50,118 bases of DNA, taken from the NCBI GenBank assembly GCA_019308685.1, contig JAFDHQ010000003.1:1-50118 (forward strand). Direction: 5' to 3'. Made by a program: the position numbers and the translations under genes. The notes under the pieces were generated by a model that was not told the DNA's origin, searched no databases, and saw only the letters and a list, made by a program, of their open reading frames with translations. Below are positions 18,978-27,900 of this stretch, in pieces (position 1 is the first letter of the stretch; the number at the start of each line of letters is the position of its first letter). This DNA is from Deltaproteobacteria bacterium. Its GTDB lineage: Bacteria > Desulfobacterota > Desulfobacteria > Desulfobacterales > UBA11574.

Positions 18978-19053
18978 TAAAAAATAATAGATAGTTTATC
19001 TCTTTTTAAAAATTGAAACGCTCATCTTAGGTCTTTGATTCAAAGGAAATATC

Positions 19054-19485
19054 ATGAATGAAGTTTTCGAGCCGGTCATTATCGCGTTTTGCTGCAGTTA
19101 CTGAGGATATACGGCTGCGGACCTGGCAGGTTCCATGCGATTGCAATATCCCTCTGATATTAAAGTTATTATCATTCCATGCACCGGAAAGATAGATATT
19201 CTTCATATCCTCCATGCCTTTGAAAAGGGAGCGGACGGCGTCTATGTGGTAGGATGCATGGAAGGAGATTGCCATTATACGAACGGGAACCTCAGAGCAC
19301 GTAGCCGGATAAAACATATCCAGAAAATTCTTGATACCATCGGCATTGGGGGAGAAAGGGCGCAAATGTACAACCTTTCGTCAAACGATGGGCCGCGTTT
19401 TGCCGAAATCGCAGTTGAAATGGATGAAAAAATCCGAAAATTGGGACCCAACCCCATTAAACTGGCCCAAAATACGGCCGCATGA
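19054..19485 (+). CDS. mvhD: Selenocysteine-containing MvhD-type electron-transfer subunit
   Basis: 143 residues if UGA at 19102-19104 is read as Sec (residue 17). The frame from ATG 19054 (after AAAGGAAAT) reads FEPVIIAFCCSY-UGA-GYTAADLAGS; the paralogue at 23364 reads CNWCTYTAADLAGT, so UGA replaces the second Cys of the CxxC motif. The rest matches MvhD throughout (GADGVYVVGCMEGDCHY, NDGPRFAE). The [2Fe-2S] ligands of MvhD include this region, so Sec may tune or replace a cluster ligand. VhuD and HdrA are known selenoproteins in some methanogens. Compared with the usual CHPGDCH it has CMEGDCH. A reading from the internal ATG at 19135 would lose the CxxU part. It is divergent from hdrC and 262 bases ahead of the HdrA-GltD gene. 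Confidence 0.88.
19119..19134 (+). promoter_or_regulatory. bSECIS-like hairpin after UGA of mvhD
   Basis: GGA-CC and GG-T-TCC pair with one bulged U around a TGGCA loop, beginning 14 bases after the UGA. The loop G residues and the spacing match the other two candidates in this window. Confidence 0.5.
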
Positions 19486-19747
19486 AAAAAGAACGTCCGT
19501 CATACATTTATTCAACTATTCAACCATCTTCATTATCCCTGCCGGTGAAATGTGTTGATTTTTTCTAAATTTTCTTATATTTTTAAAAGTTATTCTTTAC
19601 ATTCTCAAAAATTATTTTAAATTTCAGTCCAAATCGGATAATTAATCATAAGAATTAACAGGCTATCGGTTTTATAATTGAAAACCTGCCGACTGATTTT
19701 CACGTTTTAATATTTTCTTTTCGAGAGTTTGTAAAAAGGGGGCGGAT
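19486..19747. other. Noncoding gap before the HdrA-GltD gene
   Basis: AT-rich with no credible frame. It contains a hairpin GGTTTT-N7-AAAACC near 19670-19690. The start of the next gene is preceded by AAAAGGGGGCGGAT. It probably holds a promoter, but none stands out. Confidence 0.4.
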
Positions 19748-22700
19748 ATGTCCATCAGGGTAGGTTTTTATGTCTGCCATTGCGGGATCAATATCGCAGG
19801 CAAAGTTCGGGTTGAGGAGGTGGCCGACTTTGCCCGAAAGCTGAAAAATGTGGTGATCGCCCGGGACTATAAGTTTATGTGTTCGGACCCGGGCCAGGAG
19901 ATGATTGAAAAGGACATTAGGGAATTTAACCTTAACCGGGTGGTGGTAGCCTCTTGCTCACCCAGACTGCATGAAAAGACCTTTCAAAGTGCCTGCCGCC
20001 GGGCCGCTCTTAATCCTTATTTTTTCCAGATGGCCTCTGTTCGCGAACAAGTGTCCTGGGTCACCGAGGATGAAGATGAAGCCACCCAGAAAGCGAAAAC
20101 ACTGGCGGCGGCGGCGATCAACCGGGTCAATTACCATGAGAGACTTGATGATCGTGAGGCAGTGGTACATCCCGATATCATGGTCGTGGGTGGCGGTATT
20201 TCGGGCATGCAGGCTGCTTTAGACATCGGCAATGCCGGGCATAAAGTATATCTGGTGGAAAAATCGACGACCATTGGCGGGCACATGCTTCAATTCGATA
20301 AGACATTTCCCACGCTCGACTGTGCCGCCTGTATCGGAACCCCAAAAATGGTTGACGTGGTCCAAAATCCAAACATCGAGTTGATCTCATACAGCGAAGT
20401 AACGGAGGTGTCGGGATTCATTGGTAACTACACCGTCAAAATCCGTCGTAAGCCGCGATATGTAAAGGAAGGTGTCTGTACGGGATGTGGGGAATGTGCG
20501 AATGTCTGTCCGGTGTCAGTCCCGAGTGAGTGGGATGAGGGGCTGGGTCATCGCGCAGCCATTTATAGGGCATTCCCACAGGCCGTACCCATTACCTTCT
20601 GTATAGATAAAAAAGATCGGGCCCCTTGTGCGATCGCTTGTCCGGCGGGCATCAATGTCCAGGGCTATGTGCAACTCATCAGCCAAGGCAAGTACCGGGA
20701 AGCAACCCGGTTAATTATGGAGCGACTGCCCCTTCCGGGGGTACTTGGACGAGTCTGCCCGCATCCTTGTGAATCTCAATGCCGGAGGTTGGAGGTGGAT
20801 GAGGCCATTGCCATCAGGGATTTAAAGCGCTTTGCCGCAGATCATACAAACCTGACAGAACTCGAACCGCCGGAAATTCAGGAATGTTCGGAGAAGGTAG
20901 CAGTGGTCGGCTCAGGTCCGTCCGGGCTGACCGTAGCATACTACCTGCGGTTAAAGGGCTATCAGGTAACTATTTATGAGGCGCTTGACGTCTTGGGCGG
21001 AATGCTTCGGGTGGGAATTCCGGATTTTCGTCTCCCTTCACAAGTTCTTGACCATGAGATCGATTATATTCTCCGCCTGGGTGTTAAGACGCGAACCGGA
21101 GTCCGGTTTGGATCTGATCTTACACTTAACGATTTGAAACAAGAGGGTTTCTCCGCTGTGTTTCTCGGAATCGGAGCTCATGATTCCCTGGATATGCACA
21201 TTCCCGGTGAGAAGGACACGCAAGGAGTTATGGATGCAGTTCGTTTTTTAAGGCAAGTAAATTTGGGGGATAAAACCTGCCCCGGCAGACAAGTTGTCGT
21301 GGTTGGCGGCGGAAATGTGGCCATTGATACGGCACGGGCGGCAAAGCGCCTGGGCGCCCGGGAAGTTACTGTGGTTTATCGCCGCTCGGAACGGGAAATG
21401 CCCGCCTATGCTGAAGAGATTGAAGGTGCTAAAAATGAAGAAATTCGTTTTTTCTTTCTCACCGCTCCGGTCAAAATTCTTGAAAAACAGGGTAAGGTTG
21501 ACGGCTTTGAATGTATCCGTACCAAACTGGGGCCACCGGATGCCAGCGGGCGCCGTCGCCCATTGCCGGTGGCAGGTTCCGAATTCGTGATTCCCTGTGA
21601 TGCGGTGATTCCGGCCATTGGCCAGAAAACCCATGCGCCCTGGGCCGACCGGGAGCCCGACCTTATATGGTCTCCGAGAAACACCTTGAAGGTAAACCTC
21701 CGGACAATGCAAACCAGTATTCCCTACGTGTTTGCCGGAGGCGATGCGGTCATGGGTCCGGCAACGGTGATAGAGGCCGTAGCTGCCGGTCACAAGGCTG
21801 TTGAGGCAATCCATCGCTATATTAACGGCGAAGATCTGGACCTTTATGCAAAACAGGTTGAAGTCCGGGAACAACCGGGCCGCGATTGGCAGGAAATTCC
21901 GGATGGGCTTTACCGGAAATCCCGGGCACATCCACAGCATCTAGACCCAAAGCTGAGTGCAACGTCCTTTGACGAAGTGGACCTTGGTCTTTCAGAAAGC
22001 GAGGCACAACGAGAAGCCAGGCGCTGCCTGAATTGCGGTCTCTGCTGTGAATGTATGGAATGCGTCCGGGTTTGTGAGGCAAATGCCATAGACCACCGTA
22101 TGAAGGAAAAAGAATTAGAGGTAAAGGTTGGGAGCATTATCATCGCCACCGGATACGACACCATAGATCCCACGCCCATGAAGCAGTTTGGATACGGCAA
22201 ATACCCAAATGTCTTTACCGCCCTTGAATTCGAGCGTCTCAGCAATGCGACCGGTCCCACCGGCGGTGAGATCCTTATCAGAGACCAAAACGGGGAACTC
22301 ACCCGAATTCCAAAAAGGGTGGCCATTCTCCACTGCATCGGCAGCCGGGATGTAAATTATCATGAATACTGCTCCCGGGTTTGCTGTATGTACGCCCTCA
22401 AGTATGCCCATCTGATCCATGAAAAAGTGGGCCACGATGCTCAAATTTTTAATTTTTACATTGACATGCGTTGCTTTGGCAAAGGTTATGAAGAGTTTTA
22501 CGAAAGGTGTCAGCGAGAAGGAACCCATTTCATCAGGGGCAAGGTGGCGGAGATTACCGATCAGGCGATCAAACCCGAAGAGCACGGCAAACTCATCACC
22601 ATTGCAGAAGACACTCTCCTGGGACGGAGCATACGGATTCCGGTGGATATGGTAATCCTGTGCAATGCGATTCAGGCCCGAAGCGATGCTCAAGAGGTTG

Positions 22701-23158
22701 GCAGGATTTTTGGAGTCAACCAGGGTGCAGACGGTTTTTTTCTGGAGGAACACCCCAAACTGGGTCCTCTGGACACTGCTACGGACGGAGTTTTTCTGGC
22801 CGGGGTCTGTCAGGGCCCCAAAGATATTCCGGATTCGGTTTGCCAGGCATCCGGCGCGGCTGTCAAAGCCCTGGCATTAGCTACTCGGGGCAAAGTGGAG
22901 ATTGCTCCGATCATATCGTGGATCGACCCGGACGTGTGCGCGGGATGCCAGACCTGTATTGATCTTTGTCCATATTCGGCTATAGAATATAACGTTCGCA
23001 AAGGCATCTCGGTGGTCAATGAGGCACTTTGCAAAGGGTGTGGGAGTTGTGCCGGATTTTGTCCCAGCGGTGCGGCACAGGTCAAACATTTCAATGAAAA
23101 ACAGATTTTTGCAGAACTCGAAGGAATCATTGATTCATTGAATTCAGTAGGAATTTAA
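19748..23158 (+). CDS. hdrA: HdrA-GltD/NfnB fusion flavoprotein
   Basis: 1136 residues. An N-terminal HdrA linker domain (CHCGINIAG) precedes the FAD motif GGGISG (about 146) and DCAAC. A [4Fe-4S] motif (CTGCGECANVCP, about 243) is followed by a GltD/NfnB-like NAD(P)H-FAD domain (about 292-700: PCAIACPAGINVQGY, GSGPSG, GGGNVAIDTARA), a CLNCGLCCECMEC cluster, the HdrA core (CIGSRD, CSRVCCMYA) and two C-terminal ferredoxin motifs (CAGCQTCIDLCP, CKGCGSCAGFCP). Unlike the 1113-5588 protein it has one HdrA half and no second FAD half. The GltD part suggests NAD(P)H as one bifurcation partner. It heads the plus-strand block with mvhD, frhB-like, hdrA-REC, hdrC and hdrB. Confidence 0.9.
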   Translation: MSIRVGFYVCHCGINIAGKVRVEEVADFARKLKNVVIARDYKFMCSDPGQEMIEKDIREFNLNRVVVASCSPRLHEKTFQSACRRAALNPYFFQMASVREQVSWVTEDEDEATQKAKTLAAAAINRVNYHERLDDREAVVHPDIMVVGGGISGMQAALDIGNAGHKVYLVEKSTTIGGHMLQFDKTFPTLDCAACIGTPKMVDVVQNPNIELISYSEVTEVSGFIGNYTVKIRRKPRYVKEGVCTGCGECANVCPVSVPSEWDEGLGHRAAIYRAFPQAVPITFCIDKKDRAPCAIACPAGINVQGYVQLISQGKYREATRLIMERLPLPGVLGRVCPHPCESQCRRLEVDEAIAIRDLKRFAADHTNLTELEPPEIQECSEKVAVVGSGPSGLTVAYYLRLKGYQVTIYEALDVLGGMLRVGIPDFRLPSQVLDHEIDYILRLGVKTRTGVRFGSDLTLNDLKQEGFSAVFLGIGAHDSLDMHIPGEKDTQGVMDAVRFLRQVNLGDKTCPGRQVVVVGGGNVAIDTARAAKRLGAREVTVVYRRSEREMPAYAEEIEGAKNEEIRFFFLTAPVKILEKQGKVDGFECIRTKLGPPDASGRRRPLPVAGSEFVIPCDAVIPAIGQKTHAPWADREPDLIWSPRNTLKVNLRTMQTSIPYVFAGGDAVMGPATVIEAVAAGHKAVEAIHRYINGEDLDLYAKQVEVREQPGRDWQEIPDGLYRKSRAHPQHLDPKLSATSFDEVDLGLSESEAQREARRCLNCGLCCECMECVRVCEANAIDHRMKEKELEVKVGSIIIATGYDTIDPTPMKQFGYGKYPNVFTALEFERLSNATGPTGGEILIRDQNGELTRIPKRVAILHCIGSRDVNYHEYCSRVCCMYALKYAHLIHEKVGHDAQIFNFYIDMRCFGKGYEEFYERCQREGTHFIRGKVAEITDQAIKPEEHGKLITIAEDTLLGRSIRIPVDMVILCNAIQARSDAQEVGRIFGVNQGADGFFLEEHPKLGPLDTATDGVFLAGVCQGPKDIPDSVCQASGAAVKALALATRGKVEIAPIISWIDPDVCAGCQTCIDLCPYSAIEYNVRKGISVVNEALCKGCGSCAGFCPSGAAQVKHFNEKQIFAELEGIIDSLNSVGI

Positions 23159-23207
23159 AATGGTGTTTTGTATTTTGTCACTTATACCAAACACCAAATA
23201 TCAAAAG

Positions 23208-23351
23208 AGAGACCTTTGAAAAACGTTCAATTTTGTTCAAGTTCAAGGAAGACGAAGATTTTAACCACAGGCATACATTGAGTATGTCGAGGATTAAAAT
23301 CTGAGTCTGACGCAGAAATTGGGCAAAAGGGGACGTTTTGCAAAGGTCTCT
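23208..23351. repeat. Palindromic repeat, family B core with different ends, before mvhD
   Basis: Ends are AGAGACCTTTGAAAAACGT and the complement of ACGTTTTGCAAAGGTCTCT. The core has CAGGCATACATTGAGTATG and TCGAGGATTAAAAT, like 5612-5756 and 38063-38212. Its right end touches the ribosome site of mvhD (TAGGAGGGAG at 23351). It may attenuate or uncouple expression between hdrA and the downstream genes. Confidence 0.65.
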
Positions 23352-23363
23352 AGGAGGGAGATC

Positions 23364-23786
23364 ATGGAAGGTTTTGAACCGACAATCATCGCTTTTGTGT
23401 GTAACTGGTGTACATATACCGCCGCAGATCTGGCCGGAACCTCAAGATTGGGTTATCCCGCCAACGTAAGATTGATTCGGGTGATGTGCACCGGCATGGT
23501 TGACCCCAAATATGTGATCAAGGCCTTTCTTGAAGGGGCCGATGCGGTTCTTGTGAGTGGGTGCCATCCCGGAGATTGCCATTACATTAACGGAAATTAC
23601 AAAGCGAGAAGACGGATCAAGCTTCTCAAAGAAATCCTTCCCCAATTCGGCTTCGACGATGAACGGCTCCGCTTGACCTGGATCGGGGCCAGCGATGGAA
23701 TCCAGTTTGCCGAGACCATTCGTAAAATGGTAACACAGATGAAGATCCTGGGACCCAACGAGGCCAAATTAAAGATTGTAATATAA
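23364..23786 (+). CDS. mvhD: MvhD-type iron-sulfur subunit (Cys form)
   Basis: 140 residues, full length for the family. The motifs are CNWCTYTAADLAG, VRLIRVMCTG, VSGCHPGDCHYINGN and a conserved C-terminal region. All cluster Cys positions are present, so it is the reference for the two UGA-containing paralogues. MvhD hands electrons from an upstream oxidoreductase (hydrogenase, formate dehydrogenase or FrhB-type) to HdrA. ATG at 23364 follows AGGAGGGAGATC; an upstream in-frame start at 23319 lies within the repeat and is less likely. The next gene (frhB-like) starts 41 bases later, implying that these two subunits work together. Confidence 0.93.
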   Translation: MEGFEPTIIAFVCNWCTYTAADLAGTSRLGYPANVRLIRVMCTGMVDPKYVIKAFLEGADAVLVSGCHPGDCHYINGNYKARRRIKLLKEILPQFGFDDERLRLTWIGASDGIQFAETIRKMVTQMKILGPNEAKLKIVI

Positions 23787-23827
23787 CTTTAGTATGTGTC
23801 TATACCCTAATTCGGAGAGATTTTAAG

Positions 23828-24970
23828 GTGAAAACAGCGAAAATCAAAGTAAAAGACGGAGACCTTTTGGCAACTCTGCGAGAGTTTTTTCGATCCATCC
23901 TCCAGTTGGAGGATATCAGTGCGATTCTGGTTCCACAACATCTCCCCATGAAGAATGTGGTAATGCCGACTCTGGTGACCGATCCTGAACAACTCAACGG
24001 CATCGATCCTCTGGCACCGGCGTTTCCCATCAATTCAGCCAAAATTGTTTCCCGGCTCACTCGTAAACCCATGGGACAAAAAGTGGCGGTTGTGTTGCGC
24101 CCCTGTGAGATAAGGGCATTTATCGAATTGGTGAAACTCAAGCAAGGCCGGACTGAAGAAGTGGTTCTGGTGGGAATCGACTGCCTGGGAGCATACAAGA
24201 ACCTCGATTATACTCAGATTGTCGGGGAACAAGAAACAGAATTCACTTCAAGATTTTACCGGAATGTCTTATCCGGGAAAGAAATCGCCGAAAACGGGTT
24301 TGACCTGAACCCGGCCTGCAAAGCATGCGAACACCCTGTTCCCGATGGTGCAGACATTTTAATCGGACTTTTCGGGGTCGATACAAACCACAGCCTGATG
24401 ATCCAGGCCCGGACTTTAAACGGAGAGGACCTCTATAGAAATCTTAATCTTTCACATGCAGAGGAACCACCGGAACGTACGGCGGCCGTTGCATCGCTGA
24501 TCGCTGAAAGAACCGCCTATCGTGATAAAATGTTTGCAGAAACTTCCGAGGTCACCAACAGCGTAGAGAAACTGAACATTTATCTTGCCAACTGCATAAA
24601 CTGTTACAACTGCAGGGTGGCCTGTCCGGTTTGCTATTGCAAAGAATGTGTTTTTGTTACAGATGTTTTTAACCATGAACCGATTCAGTACCTGCGATGG
24701 GCCAATCGCAAGGGTATCATCAAGATGCCCACCGATACCGTGTTTTATCATATTACCCGGCTGGCACACATGAGTACCGCATGTGTCGGGTGCGGACAGT
24801 GTTCCAATGCCTGTCCCAACAACATTCCGGTAATGGAGTTGTTTCGAACCGTTTCATTTCAAACACAAAAAGGGTTCGAATACGAACCGGGGAAGAGTAT
24901 TGAGGATGAACCTCCCTTGTCGGTGTTTCGGGAAGATGAACTCGCCGATGTTGTCGGAATCGGAAAATAG
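23828..24970 (+). CDS. FrhB/FdhB-like flavin and iron-sulfur subunit
   Basis: 380 residues of the coenzyme F420 hydrogenase/dehydrogenase beta-subunit family. The N-terminal part has RPCEIRAFIEL and GIDCLGAY. A Cys cluster (CINCYNCRVACPVCYCKEC, about 258-276) and a ferredoxin motif CVGCGQCSNACP (about 318) follow. Family members bind FAD and oxidise F420H2 or, in formate dehydrogenases, relay electrons. The substrate here is not clear: the partners are mvhD upstream and hdrA-REC 17 bases downstream, so it probably feeds the Hdr complex. No catalytic hydrogenase or formate dehydrogenase subunit is within the window. Confidence 0.85.
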   Translation: MKTAKIKVKDGDLLATLREFFRSILQLEDISAILVPQHLPMKNVVMPTLVTDPEQLNGIDPLAPAFPINSAKIVSRLTRKPMGQKVAVVLRPCEIRAFIELVKLKQGRTEEVVLVGIDCLGAYKNLDYTQIVGEQETEFTSRFYRNVLSGKEIAENGFDLNPACKACEHPVPDGADILIGLFGVDTNHSLMIQARTLNGEDLYRNLNLSHAEEPPERTAAVASLIAERTAYRDKMFAETSEVTNSVEKLNIYLANCINCYNCRVACPVCYCKECVFVTDVFNHEPIQYLRWANRKGIIKMPTDTVFYHITRLAHMSTACVGCGQCSNACPNNIPVMELFRTVSFQTQKGFEYEPGKSIEDEPPLSVFREDELADVVGIGK

Positions 24971-24987
24971 GTTAAGGATAGTTTTTT

Positions 24988-27900
24988 ATGAAGAAAAAAA
25001 TCGGTAAAGCATTGGTGGTGGGATCCGGAATCAGCGGTATCCGTGCGGCCCTGGATCTGGCGGAATTTGGCTATGGTGTCATTCTCATCGACCGGTTACC
25101 GCACATTGGAGGAATTTTAAGCCAGCTCGATTATCAGTTTCCGACCGACCGCTGCGGTATGTGCAAAATGCTTCCTCTGGTGGATCGAGATGCATCGTCC
25201 CAGTATTGCCTTCGCAAAGGACTTTTTCACGAAAACATCCAAATCCGTCTTTCCACAGAACTTACCTCTGTGGAAGGCGAACCAGGCCATTTTCAGGTGA
25301 CATTGCGTCAGAAGCCGAGACTTGTTGATCCTGTTCTGTGTGTGGGATGCGGTGAGTGTGTGAAAGTCTGCCCGGTGGAAGTTCCGGACTCTTTCCACGC
25401 CGGTATGACCACTCGAAAGGCCATCTACCTTCCGGTTCCACATGCTATTCCCAATCCGTACGTAATAGATATGGAGGCCTGTACCCGGTGCGGGGACTGT
25501 GAAGCGGTTTGTCCCACGGACGCCATCAAGGTCTCCGAGCACATACACAGAGACTTTCGGGTCCTGGTGGTGGACGACGAATTGATCGTCCGCGATTCAA
25601 TCAAGGAATGGCTGGAAGATGAAGGTTTTACCGTCAATGTAGCTGCATCCGGCCCGGAAGCCCTGGACATTCTGTCAAAACAATCCTATCAACTCATGCT
25701 CACGGATATTAAAATGCCGGGAATGGGCGGTGTGGAACTCCTTCAAAAAGCCAAGGAGGACTTTCCCGATATCTGCGTGATTATGATGACCGCCTATGCC
25801 ACGGTAGAAACTGCTGTGGAGGCCATGAAGATCGGAGCATCCGACTATCTCATAAAACCCTTTGAACCCGATAATCTTATTCAAATGGTTTTTCAAAAAT
25901 ACCAGGAGCACGAAGCCGCCAGTGAAGCACCCATAGAAGTCGGGGCTCTGGTTCTTTGTGGAGGTACAGCCTATTTTAATCCTTCCGAAGGCGAGAACAC
26001 CTTCGGGTATGGTGTTTATCCGAATGTGGTAACGAGTCTGGATTTTGAAAGAATTTTAAGTAGCGCCGCCCTGCAACAGGGTCGTCTGGTCCGGCCTTCC
26101 GACAGCAAACCCCTTCGCAAGGTGGCCTGGTTCCAGTGTGTGGGATCCAGAGACATTAAGATCGACGCCGACTTTTGCTCCTTTGTCTGCTGTATGCACG
26201 CAATTAAAGAAGCCCTGGTGGCCAAGGAAAGGGCTGAAGATGAACTGGAAGCGGCTATTTTTTACATGGATATGCGCACGTTTGGAAAGTCGTTTCAGCG
26301 CTACCGCTGCCAGGCGGAAACTAAGCACGGCGTTCGATTTGAAAGGGGGCGTGTCCATTCCATAATCCAGGATGAAGCCAGTGGAGATCTTATTGTCGGT
26401 CATGTAGATTATACCGGAACCCATAAAGAAGAGCACTTCGATATGGTTGTACTCTCCGTGGGCCAACGGCCGGCGCCAGGCACGGCTGAGCTGGCTGAAA
26501 TGGTTGGAATCTCTCTCAATCAGTGGGGATTCTGTAAGGCCGAACCTTTTTCAGAGACGCTGACCAGTCAGGAAGGAATCCTGTTGGGAGGTTCCTTTTC
26601 AGGTCTCAAGGACATCAATGATTCTGTAATCCAGGCTTCTGCTGCTGCTTTGGCTGCATCCCTTGTGATTCATACCACCGGTGGCAGCCTTCTTCTGGAA
26701 CCTAAATCCCATGAGCCTTTTCTCGACATTTCACAAGAACCGCCCAGAGTTATGGTGCTTGTCTGTACCTGCGGCGACACCCTTTCCAAGCTTTTCGATC
26801 CGCAGCAACTTGCCCGGCGCCTTAAGACTGATCCGGGTGTGGACCGGGTTTTCTTTCTTGAACAGACCTGTACCGCTGCGGGCTGGGAAAACCTTGTTGA
26901 ATTGGTGGAAAAACACAAACCCAACCGTATTCTGATCGGGGCCTGCATTCCCTATCTGTACTCGCGAAAAACCAGGGAACTGGGACGACGTGTGGGTTTG
27001 GTGCCCGGCCTCATTCATGTGGTCAATTTAAGGCTCATGGATCAACTGTCAAAACTCAAGGATGAAACTCCGTCAGCAGATGAAATAACAGCAATTATCC
27101 ATGAGCTATCGTCTATTTTGGGAATGGGTCTTGCCAGACTTAAATGGGCTGACCCTACTCCTGCGCCCAGGGTGAAGATTTTTCAGCAGGCTCTGGTGGT
27201 GGGCGGGGGAATCGCCGGAATGACCGCCGCCCTTGCCATCGCAGATCACGGCTTTCAAGTAGATCTGGTGGAAAAAGAAGAGATGTTGGGGGGTAATCTT
27301 ACTTGGTTGGAGCGAGATCTGGAAGGAAACATAACAGAGATTATTTTGGAGAAAACACGGCATAATTTGGAAAAACATCCCTTGATCCGGGTCCACACCC
27401 GAAGCCGGGTGCTCGGCTCCTATGGTCAGGTGGGGCGTTTTTATACCACTATTGAGGACAAAGCAAAAGGGACTTTCACCCTGGAACACGGCGTGACCAT
27501 TCTTGCAACTGGAGGAATGGAAGCGACAACCACCTCATATAACTACGACAAAAGCGAGGCCATTATCACCCAAAAGGAGCTGGAGCAAAAAATAAATGAC
27601 AATAAACTCCATCCGAGCCAACTCGAATCAGTGGTCATGATTCAGTGTGTGGATTCCAGAGAGGAGCCAAGGAATTACTGCAGCCGAATATGCTGTGATA
27701 CCTCTTTAAAAGATGCTCTATGTCTCAAGAGGCAAAATCCTGATATTGACATCTACATTTTTTATCGGGACATTATGGCCTATGGATTTGTCGAGTCCTA
27801 TTACACCCAAGCCCGCAAGGCAGGTGTGATCTTTATCCCCTATGATGTGGCTGAAAAACCCCGGGTAACGGTCACGGACGGATCTATTCAGGTAACCGCC

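Noticed and set aside
19135-19485. Reading the mvhD at 19.1 kb from the internal ATG at 19135
   Set aside because: It would discard the CxxU region, which aligns fully with intact MvhD, and has no ribosome site; the ATG at 19054 does.
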